Of a stretch of 64,000 nt of DNA, positions 40,794-54,899 are shown piece by piece. Numbering within the stretch: position 1 is the first letter of the stretch; each line of letters begins with the position of its first letter. Source of the stretch: Osedax fenrisi. Its lineage: Eukaryota; Annelida; Polychaeta; Sabellida; Siboglinidae. Made by a program: the position numbers and the translations under genes. The stretch spans positions 9,714,721 to 9,778,720 of the forward strand of contig OZ025241.1 in NCBI GenBank assembly GCA_964019155.1. The letters run 5' to 3'. Below the pieces are notes generated by a model. It ran no database searches. It was not told where the DNA came from and saw only the letters and a program-made list of their open reading frames with translations.

Positions 40794-41104
40794 CTAGTGT
40801 TGTGGGGGGTGGGGAGGGGGAGCGGGGTTAGTACGGCTGTTATCGGGAGGCACCGGTTCGTGCGCACGTAGTGATGTGCGGGATCGATATGAGAAACAAA
40901 CGGAACAATAAAACGTACACGTATAAGCTAAACATAGCTTCTCCGATTATAATCGGAGTTTAATAATAATTATTATAGCCAATATTCGGTAACAATAAAT
41001 TCATTCATTCAATCATAACGATATAATGAACATGAACATGGAACGGCATAATAGTATCTGCGCGGTGCATGCTTCTAAGTGAAGGTGTATCACTGCGTGG
41101 AAAC

Positions 41105-41198
41105 CTTTAATCGTAGATATCGAATCTAAAACGGGTGACACAATTACAGGCCTACTAAACGGAACGAGATTGATAGTTAATGCATCGTGTTCGCTCAT
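41105..41198 (-). CDS. Candidate first exon, membership unclear
   Basis: ATG then SEHDALTINLVPFSRPVIV, SPVLDSISTIK, donor AAAG|GTTTCC. In phase with the exon at 40647. It may be the 5' end of the CATIP-like gene or a small separate gene. Confidence 0.4.
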
Positions 41199-41653
41199 TT
41201 TCTTGCTCAATTCACTATTATATAATAATAATTTCGAACTTCCAAATGAAAATGTGTTCGTCGATATGTGTACAGTTGATATTTCAAATTATAATGCATA
41301 GCCGAGGTTAGAGGAATGTATGTTAGTACTATTTATATTATAATTCCTCATCGGTAATAACAATATACCATAAGAAAACAGTAATATCATATTCAATGGG
41401 GGTTCCATAGAGTCGATATTTGTCAACGTTCCAGTTTTTTTTTAATCACGGCTAGTCTATTTCTTTACATATTGTTTTTAACATTTAGTCACACTGTTAT
41501 CGTCACAATTAATAATACTTAATTATTGTGCTTCCTAAAATCGATTCGAATGCCATTTTATATCCGACGCGTAGATTCATCAGATGATTCAATGCATAGA
41601 GAACGCATTCACTCGCCTCCCTGTCTAGCCATCGCCGTGGTTACCCCGCCCCA

Positions 41654-41824
41654 CTAACATATCTGTTCTGGTTCGATGAACAGCCCTCCCGTGCCCCCTT
41701 CGTCCATAGAGCCTCGTCTCATGTCCTCCACGGAGCCGTAGCTAGCACGGCGTCGGTTACGCTCGGTCTGACGGAAGAACTGCGACCGGTGACGGGTTGT
41801 GTCCGGTGTTCCACTTAGACTTGT
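41654..41824 (-). CDS. Unrecognised gene, terminal exon
   Basis: Acceptor CTTTCAG; 56 codons and TAG. The acceptor is the last of about five tandem copies of the same acceptor-like motif. Confidence 0.62.
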   Translation of the reverse strand, partial: TSLSGTPDTTRHRSQFFRQTERNRRRASYGSVEDMRRGSMDEGGTGGLFIEPEQIC

Positions 41825-42892
41825 CTGAAAGTAGCGGCGGCGGGGGTTGTGGTGAGGTGGTGGTGGTAGTGCTAAGACTTGTCTATGAGTAGCGGCGGAG
41901 GAGGTTGTGTAGAGGTGATGAGGTGGTGGTAGGTGTTGTGGTGGTGGTAGTGCTTAGACTTGTCTTATAGTAACGGTGATGGTAGGCTAGTGATATTAAT
42001 AGTGGTGAGGGAGTATAAACTAAGGCAACGGAGTAACAACATTCCATTTAAACTCATCTAAGAATAGCGGTGGTGGTGAGGTTGCGGTAGTAATGGTTAT
42101 GGAGTAAGTGAGGATGTGGATTAACTTATCGGCTTACTTTCGTCTGAGAATAGTCACGGTGGAGAGGAGGTATCAGATGTGATGACACGAGTGTAAGCAA
42201 CGAAGTAACAATGTAACGAGAATGAATGGTAAACGAATCGGAATAATAACGGCGTATGCATAACAATAGAAAGTAACTTAGTCGATCGTATCGAGCGAAC
42301 GAAGCGTGAATGTAATACTCGCGCGCACTCGACTGGTTACCTGTCGCCGCAATCTGGTTATCTGCGGTTCACTGTCGTCTTCATCTGGTGAATATCTACA
42401 CATCTCTGATAACAGTAATAGGTTCACGTATGTTATAATGAAGTATACTATAATGCAATGATTATATTTTGTTACTTATATATATATATATATTATTTAT
42501 TATAACATATGATTACACATATATATATAATTATATTAAATTATTATTAAATTGATATCAATACATATATAATTATAATTCTTATTAATTTAAAATTATA
42601 TATAGGAATTTTACTATAATTAATTTCATTGGTCGATATATATATATATACCAATTCTAATAAGAATTGTGGCAGTGGCCTGTGCTGTAACACTATAGAT
42701 AGGCTTTATTATTAAATATTAATAAACTATCTAGCTAGGTCTTTATTAATCTCACATACATGCACACATACACATACACATATACACATACACATACATA
42801 CTCACACATGCACACATACACACAAACGTTACACTAAGGACTAACGTAATGCTTGAGTATAATCGGCAGACTTCGATTCGCTAGAGAGATCC
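41654..42892 (-). CDS. Unrecognised gene, last three exons
   Basis: Exons 42846-42892, 42341-42405 and 41654-41824 join in phase to a C-terminal tail: DLSSESKSADYTQALQ, MCRYSPDEDDSEPQITRLRR, QTSLSGTPDTTRHRSQFFRQ ... ASYGSVEDMRRGSMDEGG ... FIEPEQIC, TAG. The tail is hydrophilic with several basic Ser motifs (RRxS, RRQTS) of the kind phosphorylated by basophilic kinases. No domain was recognised, and upstream exons between 42.9 and 47.1 kb were not found. The gene ends 456 bp upstream of the next candidate ATG. Confidence 0.6.
41815..42160. repeat. 60-95-bp tandem repeat carrying acceptor-like motifs
   Basis: ACTTGTCTNANAGTARCGG recurs at about 41816, 41876 and 41952, with weaker copies at 42053 and 42142, separated by GGTGGTGG-rich spacers. 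On the minus strand each reads (C/T)AG|ACAAGTC or a close variant. Confidence 0.75.
42341..42405 (-). CDS. Unrecognised gene, penultimate exon
   Basis: Acceptor TTATCAG, donor CAG|GTAACC. MCRYSPDEDDSEPQITRLRR plus Q; acidic then basic. Confidence 0.6.
42420..42840. other. Intron with TA runs and CACATA microsatellite
   Basis: CACATA-type repeats at about 42758-42825. Nothing else seen. Confidence 0.6.
42846..42892 (-). CDS. Unrecognised gene, antepenultimate exon
   Basis: Acceptor ATACCAG, donor TTAC|GTTAGT. Encodes DLSSESKSADYTQAL between split codons. Confidence 0.5.
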
Positions 42893-42999
42893 CTGGTATG
42901 CGTGTAAATAAATGTTATATTACATGTAATATTAATGTATTTAGAATATACTATAGGGTTATATCACCAAATACAGATGTTAACACCAAACTAAATGTG

Positions 43000-43096
43000 T
43001 CGATGTTTCAATAACTAATATACTATTAAGTATATTATAAATTTAATTAAAACATAAGTTCATTATAATTATAATCTTATAAACTAAATAGTATAT

Positions 43097-43150
<54 letters not shown>

Positions 43151-45055
43151 TATAATTTATAATTACAATGTTAATATGTCATATAGCCAATTTAATATTA
43201 TGAAAACACTGTTTGTATATTTATACATTCGATCTTATTATGTGTTCATGTGTTATACAATATAATATATGATGTTTCTTATTATCCCTTAACAGAAATA
43301 TGATATTCGATATAATTAATGTGATTCTTGTAAACAACTATTTGTATTGTACAGACATGCCAAGGTTCTTGGTGATACGTAATAAATATATAAATAATTG
43401 ATTAGTAGTACTAAATATATCATCTATATACTGATATGTAGAATTGTGTAATATCTATTAACATTAATTAATGTTAACATGTACATATGTTATATGTACA
43501 TGTTAGTGTTAAGTTTAACTTAAAGTTAATATATACTACATAATTCTGCATACAAGTAATGTATCGTATATCGCACTCACTTCCCCACCCAACTACCACA
43601 ACTATTATTATAATAATTATATACAAATTATTTGTGCCATTTTCATGCGGAACCTAAATAATATCATATGATCAGCTATGTACTATGTGTTGTATAATAT
43701 AATCATATTATAAATATATTATATCATAGATTAATATTTAATAATATTATAGATACACCCAAATATACTAAATACAATTATATTAATTTTTATATTTTTT
43801 ATATAATTATAAATAATTAAATTATTTTATAAATTATTAAAATAATTAATAATTACATACATTAACTATTCATACAATGGATAAGACTATTATATTAATA
43901 GTATTATATATTATATATATATATTATTTAATATATTTATATTCGCTAACTCTTGGTACGACATTTTAATTTTAAATATATTTCAAATGGATTATTTTGT
44001 ATTTACTTTATTGTCAATAACAACTAATATTTTGAATTTTCAATGATAATAAACAATAATAATCCTAATAAACATAGATTTTAAATATTTAATTTTCCAA
44101 ACATATTTCTAATTTATATATTCAATGCCTTTTACAATTTAGTTGGGTCATAGGATTTTATAATAGTAATTAAATATATTAAGTATAAGTTATACTGTAT
44201 AACATTGTTTCCATTATCCATATGATATGGATTATTGACATTGGCCGAAGTTAATTTTTGATGAATCAATAATAATTATGAAATGTGTAGTATTAACAAA
44301 TAGAGTTTTTAAAAGTAAAACTAACTAAGTATAATATTAATTAATATGAGTATTTAAGTAGTTATTTATAGATTATAAATATTTATTTATAAGGGAATTA
44401 ATTTATAATTTGATAAATAATATCTAATTTGAATAAATTATGATTTATTATAATGAAGTTTTTAAAATTGTTAAAACTTACTAATAATAGTTTATTTTCA
44501 TTACCTTAATATTTAAACCTATACATATTCTAAAGTAAATACATGTTCTAGTTTATTTATTATATATTGATATTTAATCAATATCTCCTCTATACTAGTT
44601 TTCTAAAATGATAGTGATAGAGGTACCTATATATTTAAAATTCTATTTAATAGTATTAATATTTTTTATTTAATTTATTAAAAATATTTCCAAAATAAAA
44701 ATAACAGATACTATAGCTAAGATAAACTAGCGTTGGACAATTGTGCAATATTTGTAATAAAATATTTATTTCTTCATTGTTAAACTACAAATATTTACTG
44801 AAAAAGTGTGTATACATATATATATATATAAAATAGTGCCATTTTCTAAACTTATATTTCTAAATATTTTCTAAAATGATATTTCTTAATTCTTAAATAT
44901 AAATATAAATCTAATGTATCTATTCCATATGATTCTACTAAATATAAATTGTTTTTTATATAATCTTCTGTAATCTTATCTGCATGTGATATTTTAAAAC
45001 TACTATTATTTTATTTTATTCATTACAAATTATACAAAAATACTCTACCCTAATT
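43000..45055. other. AT-rich DNA, no gene found
   Basis: (TA)n at 43099-43148. Upstream exons of the unrecognised gene should lie here or to the right but could not be identified. Confidence 0.5.
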
Positions 45056-45069
45056 ATCTATACTTATTT

Positions 45070-45320
45070 TATTTCTGAGGAGCCTTTCATCCCATCCAGG
45101 AAATTAGATGAAGTTTCAACTTATAACCAAATGACAGGAATGACCCTTCGAAGCCGCTCTCGTATTAAGGCATCCATGATTTAAACGAGAGCTAATCATG
45201 TATACATAATTATTTACTTCTAATTAATACTGTAAGACCTATTTCAATAACATGAGATGGAATTTACCACTTCTTACTGCCTGATACCTTAACCTACTGA
45301 GCTACCCAGGCAGTATTTAA
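45070..45320 (-). mobile_element. tRNA-derived SINE copy
   Basis: Complement shows the A-box TAGCTCAGTAGG, AATAGGTCTTA, the CCTTCGAAGCCGCTCTCG block and the tail CATCCAGGAAATTAGATGAA. Confidence 0.75.
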
Positions 45321-45369
45321 TTCATTACAAATTATACAAACATTAATACAAATTATACCTTAATTATCT

Positions 45370-45492
45370 ATACTTATTTTATTTTGGTAGAGCCTTTCAT
45401 CCCATCCAGGAATTTAGATGAAGTTTTCACTACCTACTGCCTGATACCTTAATTCCATTATCCTTACCCTACTGAGCTACCCAAGCAGTACA
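45370..45492 (-). mobile_element. SINE copy with internal deletion
   Basis: Tail block and tRNA-like head joined directly; the central CCTTCGAAGCC block is missing. Confidence 0.7.
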
Positions 45493-45499
45493 TGTTAAT

Positions 45500-46633
45500 A
45501 GTATTCTCCTTAGAACTATTCTACATTTGTATCACTACCGGTAATCAACACAATCAGTTCTAAGTCGTGTTATTGTATAAGCCCTACTCATCTTTATTCC
45601 TCGAGTGTTAAAGTGTAATAGTGATCTATATACCTATTATGAATTAGTATTACTAATTACTGACTAATTATTGATTATATATATATATATATATGTTATT
45701 TTTATGACGAATATTGAATTAAATTGAACAGATATTTATATAGTAGTTATTAAAATAGACAATATTGTAATAATATTCGTGCATATTCTCTCTCGACTAC
45801 TAGCAAGTTCTGGTGTACTTTATGGCTGGCACTTTTTCTTCTTCTTCTAACCATATTTGAATGAAACTCATGTTTTAATTAATTATAATTATATATTATT
45901 GAGAAAGGTATAAACATCTCTTAAGGACCACAATTCTCTTTAGATCTAAACTCTTGTAATTGGTATGTCTTCGATAATTTAATAGAAAATAGGTCTTTTG
46001 TTAGCGCTTGAATAGTATCGTAACATTGATTATAATCAGTGAAATAATAATACCAATGTGTTTTCATTGCATTAGTTTATAACAACATTAATACAATATA
46101 GTGTACATATATTTATTTACTTATATGTATTTTTTAAATAAATGGTAAATATTATAGAATACTATAAAGATATCTATTTAATCCGCTTAATTAAAGGAAA
46201 ACAATCCAATTAATACATTACACTATAATACTTCTACTATAGTTGTGGAGCTTATAATAATGATTTTCTGAAGGAAAGATGGTTAACTTGAAATAAGAAC
46301 GACACTAGCTCAAATGCGACGGGTAGGAGATCTAAATTCTATTTTTAGATTTTGTATCTTCTGTCATTGTTATTTACATGTAAATTGTCAATACCGTAAT
46401 TTGAAAATATATTTTTTTAAATAGAGTTCATATATCTTTTATAATATCAAAAGTATATTAGTCTGATAATTAAATTAATTACCTTATGAATTATTAATAG
46501 TAAATATAACTTATAATAATACATGTGTATCCATCTAGTTGTTGGTATGAGAACTATATTAATATAATTACATAGATTAGATAGGGAGTGAACCATCTTT
46601 GCTTCGTAAAATCCTTGCTTAAAATATATTGAG

Positions 46634-46676
<43 letters not shown>

Positions 46677-47115
46677 TTTTAAATAATAAATAGACAACAA
46701 TTAACTTACCAATTTACCAAAAGAGATAAATATAGTTCATTTAATAATGTAAAAGGATATTTATGTCGTAATATTTAATACTAAAATAAAATTGAATTAC
46801 AATTTATAAACATATAAGAAAAGAACAACGATAATAAAATATACTATACCGATAGGAATGAACAAATTATTAATAACAATGAATACTTAAAATGTGTGCT
46901 ATGTGTATAAATAGCATATCACATATGAGATGTCATCACATGTACATAGATTTTACATTTTTCGGACTGCGAAATGTGCTTATAAAGCAAACGGCCGTCC
47001 AATGGATTAATGAATATAAAAAATATATCAATATATATATATATATATAAATTATTATATATATATATAAATAATTATATATAGATACATATGTATATAT
47101 GTACATACACACATT
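45500..47115. other. AT-rich intergenic DNA
   Basis: (TA)n at 46639-46668. No confident gene. Confidence 0.5.
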
Positions 47116-47123
47116 TGTTATGC

Positions 47124-47211
47124 TCAGAGTTTAGAATGACAATGTTCGTATTCAATGACACAGGCAGCTCCCATACCAGTCCCGATACACATAGACACTA
47201 CTCCATAGGCC
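47124..47211 (-). CDS. ACAA1: Thiolase exon m (terminal, PTS1)
   Basis: AYGVVSMCIGTGMGAACVIE then YEHCHSKL, TGA. Acceptor CCACACAG. Confidence 0.95.
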
Positions 47212-50200
47212 CTGTGTGGGAGGAGGGTAAGCATTAGTAGTAAGAGGTTGTTTTAAATAAATAGTCTCGTCAATTACGTATGATTTTTACATTCGATTGA
47301 TTTCGTAATACACGATTTATATCGATAGAAATACTCGCGAATAATTTAAAATATTTTACAATGTGATAAATAAGATTACAATACGATAAATTACGTTGAT
47401 ATAAGGGAATGTATAATAATCTAGATTAATACGCTTTGTAATACACAAATTGAGATGTAAACGATGGTTTCTGTGGTTTAATGTACTAAATATATTATGC
47501 ATTAACGTTTTTTAAAGAGTGAACTTATATTTATTGGTATGCCAGGTAGTGTTACTAATATTAATATAGTACTATTATTTCAAATATTCTTTTTACACAG
47601 CTATATTTATTTACATATTATGTAATATTCTTATTATTATCACTAGTATTACTAATTGCTTTAGTTATAGCTATTACAAGGACAGGACACATATTCTTAC
47701 ATATATTTTTAGAAATGTAATGTAACGCTTGAGTTATTTTATCGTATTGTATTATGGTATGGGAGAATATTAAAAAACCATGTTTTTAAATTAATGGTTT
47801 TAATACGATTATGTATAAATTGTAATAAAATTTAATATACATTCTATTATAAGAATTTCTACACAAATAATATTGAAAACCATATTTCAATTCATAAAAA
47901 ATTTATAAATAAATTTGTATTTCTAATAGTATGTTTATGGAAATAAATTTTTTTTTAAATTAATGCATTTTAATTTACAATTAATAAATATATTTCGCAT
48001 TAAGGAAATATAAATAAACATCAGCCTGAAAAGTATCTATGTCATAGTACAAAAGTTAGCGTAGCGATGGATAGAGAACAGATGTCCTTGCATAGGGTGG
48101 ACTAGAGGTCGCGAGTGTTAGCCACACCGATGTCCTAGATACTGACCTCTTGCCCCTTCGCTTGAGTTCGTGCAGTAGCGTGGCAATCTGTCGGTTGCCC
48201 GTCATACCGAGGGGATGTCCCAGAGAGATGGCACCGCCTAGGGGGTTCACTTTCTCGCGGGGGATGCCCAGCTTACGCATGCAGTAGACGGCCTGTGAGG
48301 GTCGAGCGAGAGTGTCGTTAGCCGCAGTAGCGCAAGGGTTAAAGGTCATAGCGGTGGGGAGGATAATACATGTATATCAGTATTGCAGAACAAGTAAATG
48401 TTGATGATATTTTGAAGTATTATATATGATTATTCAAACGGTTGATTATTATTTATAATATTTTGAATAACCTATATTTATATAAACATTTATTTGAATA
48501 TATCCCTGAGAGTAATATTTATTAAAGTGATATTTAAATGGTTACAATGAAAAGGAAATATAACTAGAAAGAACTAGAAATATAGAATTTCATATTTTAA
48601 ATTCATAATTCTAAATTTATTGATAAATCGATGACATGACATACGAAATTGTACTTGTAAATATACGTGTGCATGTATTTCTACTAATTTCAATTGCATA
48701 CATTTAAGTACAAAATAGACCAATACTAATTAGAATATTGTTCAATAATCGCTGTGAAATACATATTTTTACGATTGTGTGCATATATTTGCGATTATAA
48801 TTATATTCTCACCCGATTACGCAAATAAAGTTCGTACATGAATGGAGTTGTATGTATACATTCATCATATATGCTGACTGTACATACGAATATGTAGTAA
48901 GGTTATATAAGAATAACATGATGTGAGCTAACCTGGGAGGCAAAAGCTTCGTTAATTTCAAATATATCAATGTCCTCAATAGTTAAACCTTTGGAACGTG
49001 TACATTGATTATAGCAGATATATCAGAAGAAGCATTATAAGCATTATAGATATAGTATTAGCAATATCATAGCAGTGTTATCAGTATTCACTAAATAGTA
49101 ATAGAATGAAGTATATAATCGGTATATTATAATAATTATAATTACTTAAATACATATTGTGAGAAGAGTTTATATTGTAACTATTTAAAATATAGAGCAT
49201 TACTTTAATTTTATGAATATGAATATAAAATAATGTCATTATATAATGAAATGTTAATAACAACAAGTTGTTATATCTATTTACATTACACTTAATTTAC
49301 TTAATTTAAATGTACATATTTATATAATATAATTATTATTATTATTAGAATTATTATGAATAATTATAGTAACAATGTAAACAAAGAGATGCTGAGGTTA
49401 AAGTTCAACATTAATCACCAAAAGAAGATAAGACTGACATTCAAATTAATAACAAATAAATCTATATAAGACATAAAGTATGTGCAATAAAGATTAGTTC
49501 AACAGTGAAATAATTCCATATAATTATATAATATACTTAATATGTATTATGCACAGTTTTACAATTTGTTTTAAGTTCTTATTTTTAATACTCGACTCGA
49601 AAATCATCTAGATGGACTCAAAAATGTTGTTCTAGAATCACCATTTCATTACTAGGAATCTGGAGTTAGACTAGAGGACTCACATGTTTCAACTCTAGCA
49701 TTAATTAATCTCTTCATATCATAAATTAATCATCATAATTGTACATAATTAATTTTTATATATTCTAATAACACATGTTTAGTTTATTAACAGATTTTGT
49801 ATTGATTACGATTTGAGAAATATAGATATTATATAATTTTCAACAAATATAATAAATATAGATATTATATATATATATAATTTTAATAATATAATATTGT
49901 ATTATTCTTTATTTCATTAGTACTAAATTAATTTACAATGAAATTACTTTAAATTTAAAATTCTAGATAATATTTTTTTTAAATAATGAAATTTTTAAAC
50001 AAAATTAAAATACTAAATATATATATATTTGATAAATGTAATATTATTTAAGAATTATTTTATATAAAAATATAAATATTCATTAATTTATATAAATAAA
50101 TTAAAAAATATGTTGTTAATTTTAATTATTAAATAAATTAAATGTGAAGATTAATAAAGTAAATGTTGCAACATGATAATCCCACGGATATATCATGATT

Positions 50201-50726
50201 TGTTGCAAACTTGGATTTTAAATGGTTATAAAATGATGTCAAACTATAAATAAGTTTAATACATTTTGTAATAAACAATTATAATTAAAAATCATTTTAA
50301 ACATTTGAATATCTAATATCTAATATGTGATATATTAATATGAATAGTTGCCTAAACTAATGTATTGAAAATAATATATTTTTAACATAATTCCTTAGTA
50401 TACATATGTGATAGATATAATCTAACCAGCTTTCTTTAGAGCTGCTGGTATAGCGACAGACGGACCTACTCCCATAATCTCAGGATCACAGCCCACCACC
50501 TACAACGCACGCGGTACAGTACAATATAGTCGTACGCATACGTTATAATACAACATATATACATGTGTATTCTATCTCGAATTCAACTATTTAGTAATAA
50601 ACGCTATTAAAATGAATCTATGAAATATAGTGAATAAATTATAATAAATAGTGATTAAGCAGTGCATGTAATTGATCTTATTAGATCACTATGGTATCAA
50701 CATTATATACTATACGTTATGTCTGC

Positions 50727-50764
<38 letters not shown>

Positions 50765-51178
50765 ATATTTCTACATAACTTTCCAAACATTACAATTATG
50801 CATGTACTATAGTATTGGTTTTTCTGTACATCATGTCTATATATACACCTGATGATTATCTAGCTATATCTACGCATAATATATCATACAATACGACAAC
50901 AACATGTGTACTATAATGCACTATACGATGGTGATGTTGTAAGGTACTGATAGCACTGGTCAAGCAATCGGTCAAGCGTTGTAACGGTGTGAGCGAGGGA
51001 GTGTATGTACTAACGGCATAACTTCTGATCACGCCCAGAGTTCGAAGGTCGCGCTTGATCGCTTCACTTCGCCTCATCATCAGCACAGCCGACGCCCCGT
51101 CGCATATCTGACTCGCGTTACCTTATATGGTGATGGATTGATAATGAGAGGATGGATACCTTATATGGTGATGGATTG

Positions 51179-51209
<31 letters not shown>

Positions 51210-54200
51210 TTTATTAGAAGTTATAAATTGTACATTTTTTTTCGTATGAAATATATAATTATTCATGTTATTATTTCCTCTAAAGGGCTTCAGATTAAGA
51301 TCAATATCTTTTCTATGTTGTCGCCCGAAAATAATAGAGGATGGTTTCCTAATATGGTAATAGTTCATAATATGGTAATTGTTTCCTAACATGGCTAATA
51401 CCATAGCCCATAATTAAGCCAATGTAAATTGTATTATGTCACTTCACCCAACGGATAGGAAACATGGGTATTTAATTGTATTATATATATTAATAATATA
51501 TTCAATGTCTTTGGTAAATAGAAACGAGATACAAATTAATTTTAAAATCATATTATTATTTTATGTATTTATTACAATAGAAATATGAAATGTATACATA
51601 GATTTATTAATAATATTAATCTCAATTAGAAATAGGTGTTTTATTAATTTATTAAATATTTAATAAATATATTTTCCATGATAATTATAATTCATAACAA
51701 AATAATTGTAAGCAATCATATTTTTACCACAATTTTGATCATAACTTTTATTTTAATATAAAAAACTAAATTATGACTTATATTATAGAATTTAATACGA
51801 TTTCCAAAGATACTAATCTTATTACAATAACATCAATATAAAATCTCATTCTCATATAAGTTGATAAATATTAAAAAATGTCACTCTCTAATATTTCACC
51901 AATTATTTATATAATTATATAAATATATAATTATATATATATTTATATAAATATATATACAACTTATATAAATTATGTTGCATTCGAATGCTTAATTTGA
52001 AAATAATATTTAAATATTTAAAATATAATACATTACTTAAGTATTTAACATTATAATCTAAAATTAATTATTTTATCTAATAATGATATAAATATAGGTA
52101 TTAAATGTATTAATTTAATCACTAGGTTAAATAATTATATATTTCATTTTATATTATATGACAAATGTAAATAAATTGTATGTAAATAACAAAGACAATT
52201 ATAAATATGACCAATCAAAAGTGTCTAATAAATATTTGGCTTTGATAATAGAGTAAAAATATGGTAATAATTTTGTAATGTGTTAATTGTTTCCTAATAT
52301 GGTCATAATTCCTAATATGATAATAGTTTGCTAATAGAGTAATAGTTCATAACATAGTAATTGTTTCCTAATATGGTAATAATTCCTAATGCGGTAATAA
52401 TTCCTAATTTGGTAATATTTTCTAACATGTAAATATGTCTACATACAAATATGGTGATAGTTTGCTAATATGGTAAAGAGGGTACGAGTGTGAGAGTGGC
52501 TGCGTGCGAATGTTAACCGGCTGTAGTGCTGCCACCTATCTTGAATACGGGTCTTAGTTTCGCGAGTCCTTCGACAGTTGTTGTGGGTCTAATCCCTTCA
52601 TCTTTACTCACCTGAGGGGGGTTCAGCATGAAAATGTATACGAAATATACGAGATATTGTTATTATATTATCAAGTATATCTAATTGATACATTAAATTA
52701 TCATAACTAGAAATGTTATATTATATATATTCAAGTCGTATTATAAAATAATATATATACTAATTTCATATTACAATTAAATACTGTAACATCAATATAG
52801 ATATATTATGTAATAATATAGTCTTATCAAATGCAGAATATAGAATTAAAATGATCAAATTATTCATACAAAGGTAATATTTTATTTTAGAAAAATATAT
52901 TGTGGTAAAAGAAATATAGATTATGGATTATGTTCTGATTAAATATATATATATATATTATATCTTAAATAAATATGGTGAAATTAATTAAGAATAAAAC
53001 TTCAGTATCAGAGCAATATCACTATGCACTAAACAATGATACGAATACAAAGAAAGCATCTGATATCTCCGAGTAGAGGTAGTATCGTGTGTACATATAC
53101 CAACTATAACGTCCTTCTTGGTTCCGTCCTTGCTCTTTACGCTGGTGGCCACTGTGACTATCTCATCATCGAATAGTCCTTTCTGCTGAGCTTTGTAGGC
53201 ACTGCGTAATGTGAATCACTGAAATATAACTAGAGGTGGTGATCAGTATAGTAGGATGTGAACACTGAAATATAACTAGAGGTGGTGATCGGTATAGTAG
53301 GATGTGAATCACTGAAATATAACTAGAGGTGGTGATCGGTATAGTAGGATGTGAATCACTGAAATATAACTAGAGGTGGTGATCGGTATAGTATGATGTG
53401 AATCACTGAAATATAACTAGAGGTGGTGATCGGTATAGTAGGATGTGAATCACTGAAATATAACTAGAGGTGGTGATCGGTATAGTACGATGTGAATCAC
53501 TGAAATATAACTAGAGTTGGTGATCGGTATAGTACGATGTGAATCACTGAAATATAATTAGAGGTGGTGATCGGTATAGTATGATGTGAATCACTGAAAT
53601 ATAACTAGAGTTGGTAATCGGTATAGTAGGATGTGAATAACTGAATACGATACACTTATAAAACAACAAATATAGAAGATTCACCGACAATCTAAATATT
53701 TATTATTTAAATAAAATAATGAGATTGAAATTAGAAAAAAAAGAATTATTATATACTTATTAAACAAAAATTGGAATGATGGCATGACTATAATATTTTG
53801 CTTACTTATTTTCAGAATTAATATGCATTATTCACTATCGAACTATGAAAATAACACCAGATGTTATATAAAAATGTCATTGAATTAGTGGATTGATTTG
53901 ATCAATAATAAGTTAGTACATAGATGACTAATATAATATACAATACATATAGTGATATCACCCTGGGTTATAACTAGGTCAGACTACTTACAGTTGATGG
54001 GATGAAACTGCGAATTCATCTTGATCGAGACGAGAGACTCCGTATCGCTCTGCAACATTCTCAGAAGTGATCCTTAAGTTGAAATTCATTGTAGGTTATT
54101 ATTAATGTAATTATACGAATGTAATTAATAATCATTTAAAAGGTGATCACTTTTGTTTATTATTATTTTTATTTAAATTTCATATATATTAATAACACAT

Positions 54201-54848
54201 AGTTATATTATATTTACAATTGATTATATTGTAGGGTATATTTTAATATATATATATACATTTTTAAGTATTTTTTTTTAAATAACTACAAAAAATGTAT
54301 ATATACATATATATATATATACGATAATTGTATAATAATATATACACTACAATATAATACGCTATAATTATAAATATAATATAACTAAGTGTTATTGATA
54401 TAAATAAAAAAAAAGTTATAAACAAATAATCCTAAATAAAAACTTAGTACCCTTTAACAAATAGTCCTTTTCCCAATCTTTTACATGTAAACTGGCGACC
54501 GGCGCGCGTTAAGGTGGAGTGATATTCAAAGAAACTACTATGACAATACTTTTCTATTTAATCTAATATAATAAATCAATAAAATATAAAAAAAAATTAA
54601 TTTGATTAAATATTGATGATACACAACGATTTTTAAATTTAAAAAAAAATATATTTAAACTTGTAAAATTTTTATTTTAAATTCCTTATTTTAGTATTTT
54701 TATGATCTTTGCTAGTATATTTGTTTGTTATTTTAATATTTTTAATTTAAAATATTACAAAATTTAGTAGTTTATACATGTATTAAGGATACTTTTTCAA
54801 CTTTGTTTCCAGATAAAGAACTGTATTTACTACAATTACCTACACAAT

Positions 54849-54899
<51 letters not shown>

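Noticed and set aside
45780..45872. Minus frame MVRRRRKSASHKVHQN...
   Set aside because: Short, no donor or acceptor in phase, no recognised family; may be retrotransposon debris.
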